7,140 nucleotides of DNA, taken from the NCBI GenBank assembly GCA_019243595.1, contig JAFAUA010000343.1:1-7140 (forward strand). Direction: 5' to 3'. This document shows positions 1 through 4,802 of the stretch, one piece after another. The position numbers and the translations under genes were made by a program. This stretch comes from Acidimicrobiia bacterium. GTDB taxonomy: Bacteria; Actinomycetota; Acidimicrobiia; Acidimicrobiales; AC-14. Position 1 is the first letter of the stretch. Each line of letters starts with the position of its first letter. Under the pieces are notes generated by a model. It was not told where the DNA came from, searched no databases, and worked only from the letters and a program-made list of their open reading frames with translations.

Positions 1-78
1 CCGCCGGGCGTGCGGGTGACGCCCAAGGCGTTCGGCAAGGACCGCCGCCTCCCGATCACCAACCGCTACACAGTCTGA
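1..78 (+). CDS. 3' end of an unidentified gene (partial)
   Basis: An open frame enters from the left edge and stops at TGA 76-78. It gives 25 residues, ending in GKDRRLPITNRYTV. The stretch is basic and polar, with no membrane segment. I do not recognise the family from this tail. It has the codon use of the neighbouring genes (G or C in third positions) and the same direction as the next gene. A separate -10 box before that gene suggests the two are not necessarily co-transcribed. The 111 bases that follow (79-189) contain no further gene and only weak imperfect hairpins, none convincing as a terminator. Confidence 0.6.
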   Translation, partial: PPGVRVTPKAFGKDRRLPITNRYTV

Positions 79-174
79 GCTTTCCCTACTGAACGGTGAG
101 CGGTGCGTGCATCCCCTGGGCGTAGTGGCCCACGCGCCAGGCGACTCTCTCGGATGAACACGGCCGCCGAGGTT

Positions 175-180
175 TAGGCT
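175..180 (+). promoter_or_regulatory. -10 box of a probable leaderless promoter
   Basis: The hexamer TAGGCT fits the actinobacterial -10 pattern TANNNT. It ends 9 nt before the ATG at 190, so transcription would start at or within a base or two of the start codon. No convincing -35 box lies 16-18 bp upstream, and no Shine-Dalgarno sequence precedes the ATG. The same geometry recurs at five other units in this window, which is the main support. Confidence 0.5.
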
Positions 181-189
181 CCGCGGCTT

Positions 190-855
190 ATGAGCGATGC
201 GACCACGCCCCGTCCACCGTTCGCACCGTGGGACCGGCGACAGCTTCCCGGTTTGTTCAGCGTCGAGGAGTCGGCGCGGCGCGTTGGCAACTACAAGTGG
301 GTCGAGATGCGGCTTTTCGAGGCGCTCGGCGGCTGGGTTGCCACGGTCCCGGAGATGGACGTCAAGATCCGCCTCGGCACGCACTGCTACAAGCACGCGT
401 GGCACGCCGACCTCTGGAACAAGCGGCTGCCGGAGCTGCGCGAGATGAATCCCGACCGGCTCACCCAGCCGGCCAACGACGCCATGGTGAAGTTCATCGA
501 CGCCATGACGGCTCCCGAGGCACCCGGCGAGACCATCGAGAAGCTCGTCGGCGTCTACCGCGTGCTGATCCCTCACAAGATCGCGGCCTACACGTTCCAC
601 CTCAACGCCACCAGCACGATCACCGACGCACCGACCATCCGCTGGCTGAAGTTCATCCTCCAGGACGAGCTCGACGACTGGCGCGACGGCGAGCTGATGC
701 TGCAGTCGCTGATCCGCACGAGCAACGACGTCGACCGGGCCACGGCCCGGGCGCGGGAGCTCGAGGTGCTGATGGTCGAGGCGGGTGGGATCGCCGGACC
801 GGGGTCCATCGGCGAGCCAGAGGCGGCAGCCGCCGGCGACGGCCACGCGGGCTGA
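190..855 (+). CDS. Ferritin-like helical protein, function unknown
   Basis: This 221-residue, mostly helical soluble protein has no signal peptide or membrane segment. Acidic and histidine residues are spaced as in ferritin-like helical bundles: E39 and E44 in WVEMRLFEALGGW, H65/H69/H72 in THCYKHAWHADLW, H129 and H137, then D147 in TDAPTIRW and D159-E160 in QDELDDWRDGE. A DxPT[I/V]RxL...DE pattern of this kind is common in ferritin-like domains and could bind a di-metal centre, but the ligand assignment is inferred. The last 20 residues are Gly/Ala-rich and probably disordered. The ATG is chosen because a TAGGCT box lies 9 nt upstream. The stop is one base from the start of the next gene, so the two are almost certainly one operon and may act together. 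I do not know the substrate. Confidence 0.8.
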   Translation: MSDATTPRPPFAPWDRRQLPGLFSVEESARRVGNYKWVEMRLFEALGGWVATVPEMDVKIRLGTHCYKHAWHADLWNKRLPELREMNPDRLTQPANDAMVKFIDAMTAPEAPGETIEKLVGVYRVLIPHKIAAYTFHLNATSTITDAPTIRWLKFILQDELDDWRDGELMLQSLIRTSNDVDRATARARELEVLMVEAGGIAGPGSIGEPEAAAAGDGHAG

Positions 856-856
856 G

Positions 857-1447
857 ATGGCGGTCACGGTCTCTCCTGAGCAGTTCACCCTCGTCGAATA
901 CGACGCCGCTGAGATCGCGTCGATCGCCGGCGAGCTGGCTGAGAAGGTCGGCCTTGGCGATCGCGACATCCGCATCGAGGTTGACGAGAAGACGCCGCTC
1001 GGTTCGAGCGCCGTCGTGTCCCTCGACCCCATCACGATCACCGTCGAGAGCGGTGGCTTCGAGGACGCCAAGCAGCTTCGTCACCTGAGCCGGGAGAGCG
1101 TCGAGGCCGTCGTCGGCCGCCATTTCATGCGCACCAAGGACCGGCTCGACCCGGCCTTCGGGGCGCCGCCCGAGGACGACAAGGTCCCCATCGAGCTCTA
1201 CACGGCGTGGGACATCTACGCCGTCGGGCGCCTCGAGCGGCTGGGGTACCCGAGCCAGCGGGAGCGTCGCCGCTACCACTTCCGGATCCGCCACGGCTTC
1301 ACCGACGCCGCCGACCGGGTCTTCGACCGCCTCTGGGAGGCCGGCGGCCTGACGTGGGCCGACATCGAAGCCGCCTCGGCCGAGGCGATGGCCGCCAAGC
1401 CCGCCCCTCCGGTCAAGGCCAAGGCGAAGGCGGGGCGGACGAGCTAG
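857..1447 (+). CDS. Conserved-looking hypothetical protein with Lys/Ala-rich tail
   Basis: This is a 196-residue protein of unknown function. The ATG at 857 follows the upstream TGA (853-855) after one base, so translation is probably coupled. A longer in-frame start inside the preceding gene is less likely. An N-terminal half (about 1-65) alternates helix and strand, with an acidic patch near DRDIRIEVDEKTPLG and a short strand-rich stretch SAVVSLDPITITVESGGF. The central part (75-165) is helical and rich in Arg/His: GRHFMRTKDRLDPAFG, LYTAWDIYAVGRLERLGYPSQRERRRYHF. The final 20 residues (AKPAPPVKAKAKAGRTS) form a basic, Ala/Pro/Lys low-complexity tail, which might contact nucleic acid or a partner. 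There is no signal peptide, membrane span or catalytic motif I recognise. It is likely a partner of the ferritin-like protein encoded just upstream. Confidence 0.8.
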   Translation: MAVTVSPEQFTLVEYDAAEIASIAGELAEKVGLGDRDIRIEVDEKTPLGSSAVVSLDPITITVESGGFEDAKQLRHLSRESVEAVVGRHFMRTKDRLDPAFGAPPEDDKVPIELYTAWDIYAVGRLERLGYPSQRERRRYHFRIRHGFTDAADRVFDRLWEAGGLTWADIEAASAEAMAAKPAPPVKAKAKAGRTS

Positions 1448-1459
1448 GCCTTCACACCC

Positions 1460-1774
1460 CTACTGCAGGTCGTGGGCGGAGATGCCGTCGAAGAGGTCGA
1501 TGTCGGGCGCCGACGACAGCAGCCCTGTGCAGCCTTCCGCCATCTCGACCATCTCAGGGGAGTCGAAATGGGCCCGCTGCGCTTCCTGCGATTCCCACTT
1601 CTCGATCACCAGGTAGCGGCCATCCCTGATCGCCGAGGCGCACAGATCGATGTTCCGGCACCCGGGCGCGCCCCGGCTGACCACCACATATTTGGCCAGG
1701 ACGGCGAGCAGACGGTCGGCGTCCGAGGCGTGAAAGACCATGGTGACCACCGTTAGTGCCACGTCGTCACCCAC
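1460..1774 (-). CDS. Antibiotic biosynthesis monooxygenase (ABM) domain protein, YgiN-like
   Basis: This small 104-residue protein has the dimeric alpha/beta ABM fold layout: a first strand (ALTVVTMVFHA), helix 1 (DADRLLAVLAKYVVVSRG), the hallmark PGCRNIDLCAS second strand, the strand RYLVIEKWES, and the helix SQEAQRAHFDSPEMVEMAE, ending in IDLFDGISAHDL. ABM proteins include quinol monooxygenases and heme-degrading enzymes. Nothing here fixes the substrate, so a cofactor-independent quinone or phenolic oxidation, or a non-enzymatic role, are all possible. Several starts are possible (GTG 1774, GTG 1762, ATG 1741). I prefer GTG 1774 because a TAGGTT -10 box ends exactly 6 nt before it. The GTG at 1762 has a weak GGTGA upstream and would give a protein starting MALTVV, also typical of the family. 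It converges on the upstream operon with only 12 bases between the stops. Confidence 0.85.
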   Translation of the reverse strand: MGDDVALTVVTMVFHASDADRLLAVLAKYVVVSRGAPGCRNIDLCASAIRDGRYLVIEKWESQEAQRAHFDSPEMVEMAEGCTGLLSSAPDIDLFDGISAHDLQ

Positions 1775-1780
1775 AGACGC

Positions 1781-1786
1781 AACCTA
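1781..1786 (-). promoter_or_regulatory. -10 box for the ABM gene, probable leaderless promoter
   Basis: On the minus strand TAGGTT lies 6 nt before GTG 1774, matching TANNNT and putting the transcription start on or next to the start codon. A weak TTCCTG hexamer lies 17 bp further upstream. The site supports choosing GTG 1774 as the start. Confidence 0.45.
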
Positions 1787-1883
1787 GCCACAGCGGGCCG
1801 AGGCAGGAAGCGGCGCCCCTTGACCGAATAGGTATGGTGATGACTGACCCCCCGTGTCGCGTACCCCGCCGGAGGGAATGCTG

Positions 1884-1900
1884 ACGTCTGACGGAGACGT
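1884..1900. promoter_or_regulatory. Inverted repeat in the sigma-factor leader or promoter region
   Basis: ACGTCT and AGACGT form a perfect 6-bp inverted repeat separated by GACGG, followed directly by TTTCT. It lies 41-57 bases before the sigma-factor start. Two readings are possible. If the -10 is TCTAAA at 1903-1908 (with CTGACG at 1881-1886 as a weak -35), the repeat covers the spacer and would act as an operator. If transcription starts upstream, for example from TATGGT at 1833-1838, the hairpin plus T-run could act as an attenuator in a leader of about 95 nt. The rest of the 1775-1940 intergenic region contains nothing else I can support. Confidence 0.35.
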
Positions 1901-1940
1901 TTTCTAAAGGCAAACTCGCAGCGACACGAAGAGGACAAGC

Positions 1941-2876
1941 GTGCCCAAGGAGCGTGTCGAGCGGGACGAAGAAGATCTCGTCCGGCTCTACCTGACGGAT
2001 ATCGGGCAGTACCCACTGCTCACCAAAGACGACGAGGTTCGTCTCGCCAAGGCCATCGAGGCCGGCAATGAGGCGCGCTCGATCCTCGACGCTTCCGCAG
2101 ACCTCCCCGCCGCCCGCCGCCGCGAGCTCCGCCGCCAGGCCATCGACGGCGAGACCGCCCAGCGCACGTTCGTCCAGTCGAACCTGCGACTGGTGGTCTC
2201 CATCGCCAAGAAGTACCAGGCGTCGGGCCTGCCGCTCCTCGACCTGATCCAGGAGGGCAACCTCGGCCTCATGCACGCCGTCGAGAAGTTCGACTGGCGC
2301 AAGGGCTTCAAGTTCTCGACGTACGCCACCTGGTGGATCCGCCAGGCCATCACCCGGGGCATCGCCAACACCGGGCGCACCATTCGCCTCCCGGTCCACG
2401 CCGGCGACACCCTGGCCCGCCTCCAGAAGGCCCGGGCCCGCCTCGAGCTCAAGCTCGGCCGCCCGGCCACGCTCTCGGAGCTGTCCGCCGAGGTCGAGAT
2501 GCCCGAGGACAAGGTCACCGAGGCGCTGCGCTTCGCCGCCGAGCCCCTGTCGCTCTCCGAGCCCCTCCGCGAGGACGGCGACGCCGAGCTCGGCGACGTC
2601 GTCGAGGACCGCTCCGCCGAGTCCCCGTTCGAGGTGGCGGCCACGGCGCTGCTTCCCGAGGAGATCTCCAAGCTGCTCGGCCCCCTCGACGAGCGGGAGC
2701 GGGAGATCCTCCGCCTCCGCTTCGGCCTCGACCGCGGCGAGCCCCGCACCCTCGAAGAGGTCGGCGAGCACTTCAACCTCACCCGCGAGCGCATCCGCCA
2801 GATCGAGGCGAGAGCGATGTCGAAGCTGCGCCATCCCAGCAGCGACACCGGCGCCCGCGACCTCCTCGCCGTCTAA
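1941..2876 (+). CDS. RpoD-like sigma-70 family RNA polymerase sigma factor
   Basis: This 311-residue sigma-70 protein of the primary or group 2 type directs RNA polymerase to promoters. Region 1.2 is at about 10-42 ([17 protein letters not shown]). Regions 2.1-2.4 are at about 76-150, with the near-invariant core-binding block [32 protein letters not shown], and the -10 recognition and melting segment [13 protein letters not shown] followed by [11 protein letters not shown]. Region 3 is at about 155-235. Region 4 is at 240-300, with the -35-binding helix-turn-helix [20 protein letters not shown]. It lacks the long acidic region 1.1 of full primary factors, so it may be an alternative HrdB/SigB-type factor. 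The GTG start is set by GAGGA five bases upstream (1931-1935) and by the region 1.2 position. It is a single gene closed by the hairpin at 2913-2953. The leader carries an inverted repeat that may regulate it. Confidence 0.95.
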   Translation: MPKERVERDEEDLVRLYLTDIGQYPLLTKDDEVRLAKAIEAGNEARSILDASADLPAARRRELRRQAIDGETAQRTFVQSNLRLVVSIAKKYQASGLPLLDLIQEGNLGLMHAVEKFDWRKGFKFSTYATWWIRQAITRGIANTGRTIRLPVHAGDTLARLQKARARLELKLGRPATLSELSAEVEMPEDKVTEALRFAAEPLSLSEPLREDGDAELGDVVEDRSAESPFEVAATALLPEEISKLLGPLDEREREILRLRFGLDRGEPRTLEEVGEHFNLTRERIRQIEARAMSKLRHPSSDTGARDLLAV

Positions 2877-2912
2877 CCGGCCGCCTCTTCCCCCGCCACT
2901 TCCCCCGGCGTC

Positions 2913-2953
2913 CCGAGGAAACAGGGGTCGAAACTCGACCCCTATTTCCTCGG
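2913..2953. terminator. Bidirectional intrinsic terminator between sigma gene and selC
   Basis: A near-perfect hairpin: CCGAGGAAA, one mismatch (C/A), AGGGGTCGA, loop AAC, TCGACCCCT, TTTCCTCGG, giving 18 pairs in a 41-nt element. The inner stem AGGGGTCGA/TCGACCCCT is preceded by A-rich and followed by T-rich bases (TATTT on plus, TGTTT on minus), so it can terminate in both directions. It lies 36 nt after the sigma stop and just after the 3' end of the convergent tRNA. A second small stem, AACAC/GTGTT (2954-2968), abuts the tRNA CCA end and may help terminate or process it. Bases 2877-2912 are merely C-rich. Confidence 0.75.
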
Positions 2954-2967
2954 AACACAGGAAGTGT

Positions 2968-3063
2968 TGGCGGAGGTGGACGGGAATCGAACCCGCCGTC
3001 GCAGGGTCGCTGCGACCAGCCGCTTTGAAGGCGGTGGGTGCCACCAGGTCACCTGACACCTCC
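2968..3063 (-). tRNA. selC: Selenocysteine tRNA, anticodon UCA
   Basis: This is a 96-nt tRNA including encoded CCA (2970-2968). The anticodon loop CTTCAAA (3030-3024) has anticodon TCA. The acceptor strands GGAGGTG (3063-3057) and CACCTCC (2978-2972) pair fully, followed by discriminator G and CCA. The D arm is an extended six-position stem (GGTGAC, 3053-3048, with 3042-3037, one A-G mismatch) closed by a five-base loop with GG. The variable arm is long: GTCGCAG (3016-3010) and CTGCGAC (3004-2998) form seven perfect pairs round a 5-nt loop. The T arm has GCGGG, TTCGATT and CCCGT. These traits, with UCA, separate it from Ser and Leu tRNAs and identify tRNA-Sec, which is charged with serine and converted for SelB delivery to UGA. 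The outermost anticodon-stem pair is A-C. No selA, selB, selD or selenoprotein gene is in the window. Confidence 0.93.
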
Positions 3064-3070
3064 GGCGCGG

Positions 3071-3076
3071 ACGCTA
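3071..3076 (-). promoter_or_regulatory. -10 box of the selC promoter
   Basis: TAGCGT on the minus strand ends 7 nt before the first tRNA base (G 3063), so the primary transcript would start at or within a base or so of the mature 5' end. The only -35-like sequence, CTGACA, is 20 bp upstream, longer than ideal. The spacing equals that of the leaderless mRNA promoters elsewhere in the window. Confidence 0.45.
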
Positions 3077-3100
3077 ACTGAAGCGCAAGGCACGACTGTC

Positions 3101-3116
3101 AGGTGACTGGTCACCT
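3101..3116. promoter_or_regulatory. Operator-like palindrome between selC and the micro-ORF
   Basis: AGGTGAC-TG-GTCACCT is a perfect 7-bp inverted repeat with a 2-bp centre. It sits roughly midway between two divergent candidate -10 boxes (3071-3076 minus, 3152-3157 plus). A third half-site, GTCACCT, lies inside the tRNA D arm (3048-3054). TGTCAGGTGAC (3097-3107) is fully complementary to GTCACCTGACA (3048-3058), so alternative pairing is possible. It could be an operator for a dimeric repressor, or a by-product of duplicated tRNA sequence. Confidence 0.35.
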
Positions 3117-3151
3117 CCTGTGTCCTCGCGGCGGCGACGCTACTGAAGGGC

Positions 3152-3157
3152 TACGGT
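3152..3157 (+). promoter_or_regulatory. -10 box before the membrane micro-ORF
   Basis: TACGGT fits TANNNT and ends 7 nt before ATG 3165, with no Shine-Dalgarno sequence, so the transcript would be leaderless. No clear -35 box is seen. Confidence 0.4.
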
Positions 3158-3164
3158 GCGCCTC

Positions 3165-3239
3165 ATGAAGAAGCTGATCCTGCTTGCCATTCTCATCGCA
3201 CTCGGAACCGTCGCGGCACGGAAGCTGCGAGCCGCCTGA
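3165..3239 (+). CDS. Single-span membrane micro-protein (24 aa)
   Basis: The ATG opens a 24-residue frame, MKKLILLAILIALGTVAARK followed by LRAA. It has a two-lysine start, a hydrophobic core of about 15 residues able to cross or enter the membrane, and a basic end. Tiny proteins of this shape (MKKLL..., then RK) are frequent in actinobacteria, and some belong to the DLW-39 type, whose C-terminal DLW is missing here. Support comes from the TACGGT box 7 nt upstream and from the typical composition. Against it, the last 47 bases overlap the 3' end of the phosphatase gene on the opposite strand, so the frame could be chance. No function can be assigned. An Ala-rich helix dipping into the membrane, or a toxin-like peptide, cannot be excluded. 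Confidence 0.45.
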   Translation: MKKLILLAILIALGTVAARKLRAA

Positions 3240-4041
3240 GGTCGTCGAACCTCGACGGCGGCGGCGCCAGATGACGTCGCCTCCATAAAAAGGCGGCCAC
3301 GCCGCCTGCGATGAGCGCGGTGGCGCCGACGGCGGTCGGGGCGGGCGGTGGTGTCGGCACCCGGTCCCGGAGCCGCACCGGCCGCTCGAACTTCCGGACT
3401 TCCCACTCGCGTTCGCGAGCGACGCGTGCCAATTCGCGATCGGGATTCACGACGACGGGGTGGCCGACGGCTTCCAGCATCGGTAGGTCGGTGGCGGAGT
3501 CCGAGTAGGCCCAGGACTGGGCCAGGTCGATGTTCTCCCGGGCGGCGATGTCGACCATGGCGACGACCTTGTTCTCGCCGTAGGCGTAGAACGCCATCTC
3601 TCCCGTGTAGCAACCCTCGTCGTCGAGGCGAGCCTTGCTGGCGATGGCCTCGTCGACCTCGAGGTAGTCGGCGAGGGGCTCGACGATCTCCTCCGGCGAC
3701 GCCGACACGATGAACACGCGCCGCCCGGCGGCCCGGTGCTCCTCGATCAGCTCGAGGGCCTCGGCGTAGATGATCGGCGTCACCACGTCGGTGAGCGCCT
3801 CTCGCACGATGCGTCGCACCTGCGACTGCTGCCATCCCTTGGTGAGGGCGAGCACGGACTCCCGCATGCGTGCCAGTCGCTCTTCGTCGGCGCCCAAGTA
3901 GAGGTACACGAGCTGCCCCCACAGGCCGCGCATCAACAGGCGCCGCGTGATCAGCCCCTGCCGATAAAAGGGCCGCCCGAAGGCCACCATCGACGCCCGC
4001 GCGATCACGGTCTTGTCGAGGTCGAAGAAGGCGGCCTCCAT
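3193..4041 (-). CDS. HAD-IB family phosphatase with C-terminal membrane anchor (SerB-like)
   Basis: A 282-residue hydrolase of the haloacid dehalogenase superfamily, subclass IB. Motif I is FFDLDKT (nucleophile D7, acid/base D9), motif II is FIVSAS (S113), motif III is K158 in GENK, and motif IV is YSDSATDLPML (D181, D185). A helical cap lies at about 15-90. All catalytic residues are present, so it should cleave a phosphomonoester via a phospho-aspartate, but SerB-like sequence does not prove phosphoserine as the substrate. After a Pro-rich linker (229-235) a membrane helix at about 236-253 ends in WRRRH, followed by a basic tail, so the enzyme is probably tethered to the inner face. The ATG at 4041 is chosen because motif I follows at once and TATGCT lies 8 nt upstream. 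It diverges from the Tad-type cluster, as the homologue Rv3661 neighbours the Tad locus in M. tuberculosis. Its 3' end overlaps the micro-ORF. Confidence 0.92.
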   Translation of the reverse strand: MEAAFFDLDKTVIARASMVAFGRPFYRQGLITRRLLMRGLWGQLVYLYLGADEERLARMRESVLALTKGWQQSQVRRIVREALTDVVTPIIYAEALELIEEHRAAGRRVFIVSASPEEIVEPLADYLEVDEAIASKARLDDEGCYTGEMAFYAYGENKVVAMVDIAARENIDLAQSWAYSDSATDLPMLEAVGHPVVVNPDRELARVAREREWEVRKFERPVRLRDRVPTPPPAPTAVGATALIAGGVAAFLWRRRHLAPPPSRFDDLRRLAASVPRRFRVR

Positions 4042-4049
4042 CGCAAAGG

Positions 4050-4055
4050 AGCATA
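4050..4055 (-). promoter_or_regulatory. -10 box for the HAD-IB phosphatase gene
   Basis: TATGCT on the minus strand ends 8 nt before ATG 4041. No Shine-Dalgarno sequence lies before the ATG, so a leaderless transcript is likely. No good -35 box is seen. The 37-nt gap between the two divergent starts (4041 and 4079) means this promoter and any promoter for the Tad genes must overlap. Confidence 0.5.
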
Positions 4056-4078
4056 AAGACACCCTTGTTCGGGCGCGG

Positions 4079-4564
4079 GTGAGGCCCAGAGCGCGCCGTG
4101 AAGAGCGCCGACGTCTGGCCGCGCTCGCCGCCGACCTGCCCGACGTCGTCGACCTCTTTGTCCTCGCCGTCGGCGCCGGCCTCATCCTGCCACTGGCCGT
4201 AGCGACGGTCAGCCGCCGGGCGAGCGGCCCGCTTGGTCTGGAGCTCCGCCGCGTGTGTGACGCCGTCACCGTGGGCCGGCGCATGGCCGACGCCCTCGAA
4301 GATGTGCCGGCGCGCGCCGGTGAGGCGGTGCGTCCGCTCGTCGCCGCTCTCGTCGCGTCGGAGTGCTACGGCGCCCCGCTGACCGCCGGCCTCGCGCGAC
4401 TCGCCGACGAGGTCCGGCTCGACCGGCGCCGCAAGGCCGAGGAGGCGGCGCGCCGCATCCCCGTGAAGCTCCTCTTCCCCCTCGTCGGCTGCACCTTGCC
4501 GGCGTTCGCGCTGCTCACCGTCGCGCCCCTCATCGCCGGCGCCGTCCGGTCTCTCCACTTCTAA
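4079..4564 (+). CDS. TadC/GspF-like type II secretion F-domain protein (short, orphan)
   Basis: The GTG start gives 161 residues. A basic N-terminus (VRPRARREERRR) precedes one type II secretion F domain (about 15-150): LAADLPDVVDLFVLAVGAG, the central helices LRRVCDAVTVGRRMADALED and RPLVAALVASECYGAPLTAG, then RRKAEEAARRIPVKLLFPL and a membrane hairpin CTLPAFALLTVAPLIAGAV. Such proteins form the inner-membrane platform of Tad pilus machines, with the TadA ATPase. Full TadC proteins usually have an extra N-terminal membrane segment and about 200-300 residues. This one is short, and the frame can be extended only to TTG 4013, inside the divergent gene. No TadA or TadB gene adjoins it. It heads a cluster with the pilin (28 bases downstream) and TadE. 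The start is uncertain, since no strong ribosome site precedes GTG 4079. It is either a compact Tad platform, like the small Rv3657c, or a remnant. Confidence 0.78.
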   Translation: MRPRARREERRRLAALAADLPDVVDLFVLAVGAGLILPLAVATVSRRASGPLGLELRRVCDAVTVGRRMADALEDVPARAGEAVRPLVAALVASECYGAPLTAGLARLADEVRLDRRRKAEEAARRIPVKLLFPLVGCTLPAFALLTVAPLIAGAVRSLHF

Positions 4565-4592
4565 GCACCTCAAGACTCGAAAGGGAGCACGC

Positions 4593-4802
4593 ATGCTCGC
4601 GTTGTACCTCTCTCTGTCCGCCCAGTCGTTCTCACGCGCGTCCGCCACGAGAAACGGGGTCAGGCGACCGCCGAGTACGCCCTGGTCCTGCTCGGCGTCG
4701 GCGGCCGTCGCCCTGCTCGTCGTCGGTTGGGCCACGCACACCGACCTGGTTGGCAAGCTGCTCGACTCGGTCATGAGCAACCTCACCGGCAAGGTGAAGT
4801 GA
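4593..4802 (+). CDS. Flp-type pilin-like protein with two compensating frame shifts
   Basis: The ATG 4593, with GGGAG five bases upstream, opens a 69-codon frame ending at TGA 4800-4802. Its two ends look like an actinobacterial Flp/DUF4244-type pilin: MLALYLSLSAQ at the start, VALLVVGWATHTDLVGKLLD and SVMSNLTGKVK at the end. The middle (about residues 12-36, SFSRASATRNGVRRPPSTPW and beyond) does not. Bases 4628-4700 in the frame one base back read VLTRVRHEKRGQATAEYALV then LLGVG, which is the expected prepilin block, with cleavage-site G, E at +5 and start of the hydrophobic helix. One missing base near 4625 (CAGG to CAG) and one extra G near 4700 explain this. As written, the processing motif is lost. 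The causes could be sequencing errors, decay, or recoding. Flp pilins assemble into adhesive pili, and the stop overlaps the next start. Confidence 0.7.
   Translation: MLALYLSLSAQSFSRASATRNGVRRPPSTPWSCSASAAVALLVVGWATHTDLVGKLLDSVMSNLTGKVK

Larger units (their letters stand above)
3047..3156. repeat. Imperfect direct duplication of selC 5' end and promoter region
   Basis: GACGCTA-A-CTGAAG (3070-3083) recurs as GACGCTA-CTGAAG (3136-3148), with similar bases following (GCGCAAGG versus GGCTACGG). On the tRNA side of each copy lies GGTCACCT (3047-3054 and 3109-3116), and the acceptor strand GGAGGTG (minus 3063-3057) recurs at minus 3118-3112. The second copy holds about 11 extra bases between the tRNA-like part and the promoter-like part. 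This looks like an old tandem duplication of about 62 bp covering the selC promoter and the first bases of the tRNA, now diverged. Confidence 0.45.

Noticed and set aside
113..144. Hairpin TGG-GCGT/ACGC-GCCA after the first partial gene as a terminator
   Set aside because: The stem is short with a bulge, the loop is large and no T-run follows.
1767..3059. A 430-codon open frame on the minus strand opposite the sigma factor
   Set aside because: It is a GC-rich antisense shadow, low in complexity, with no domain signature, and it runs through the tRNA and the terminator. The plus-strand frame is an unmistakable sigma-70 protein.
2968..3063. tRNA-Ser or tRNA-Leu instead of tRNA-Sec
   Set aside because: Both have long variable arms, but the anticodon reads TCA (UGA decoding), the D stem is extended with a short loop, and the acceptor/T helix can reach 13 pairs, which together fit only tRNA-Sec.
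4013..4078. Longer TTG start for the TadC-like gene
   Set aside because: It would start inside the phosphatase gene and cross that gene's promoter, has no ribosome site, and adds only polar and basic residues, not the missing membrane helix.
3140..4792. A 550-codon minus-strand open frame across the phosphatase and Tad genes
   Set aside because: It lies in the wrong frame for the phosphatase and is Arg/Ala/Gly-rich with no family motif. The phosphatase motifs occur only in the other minus frame.
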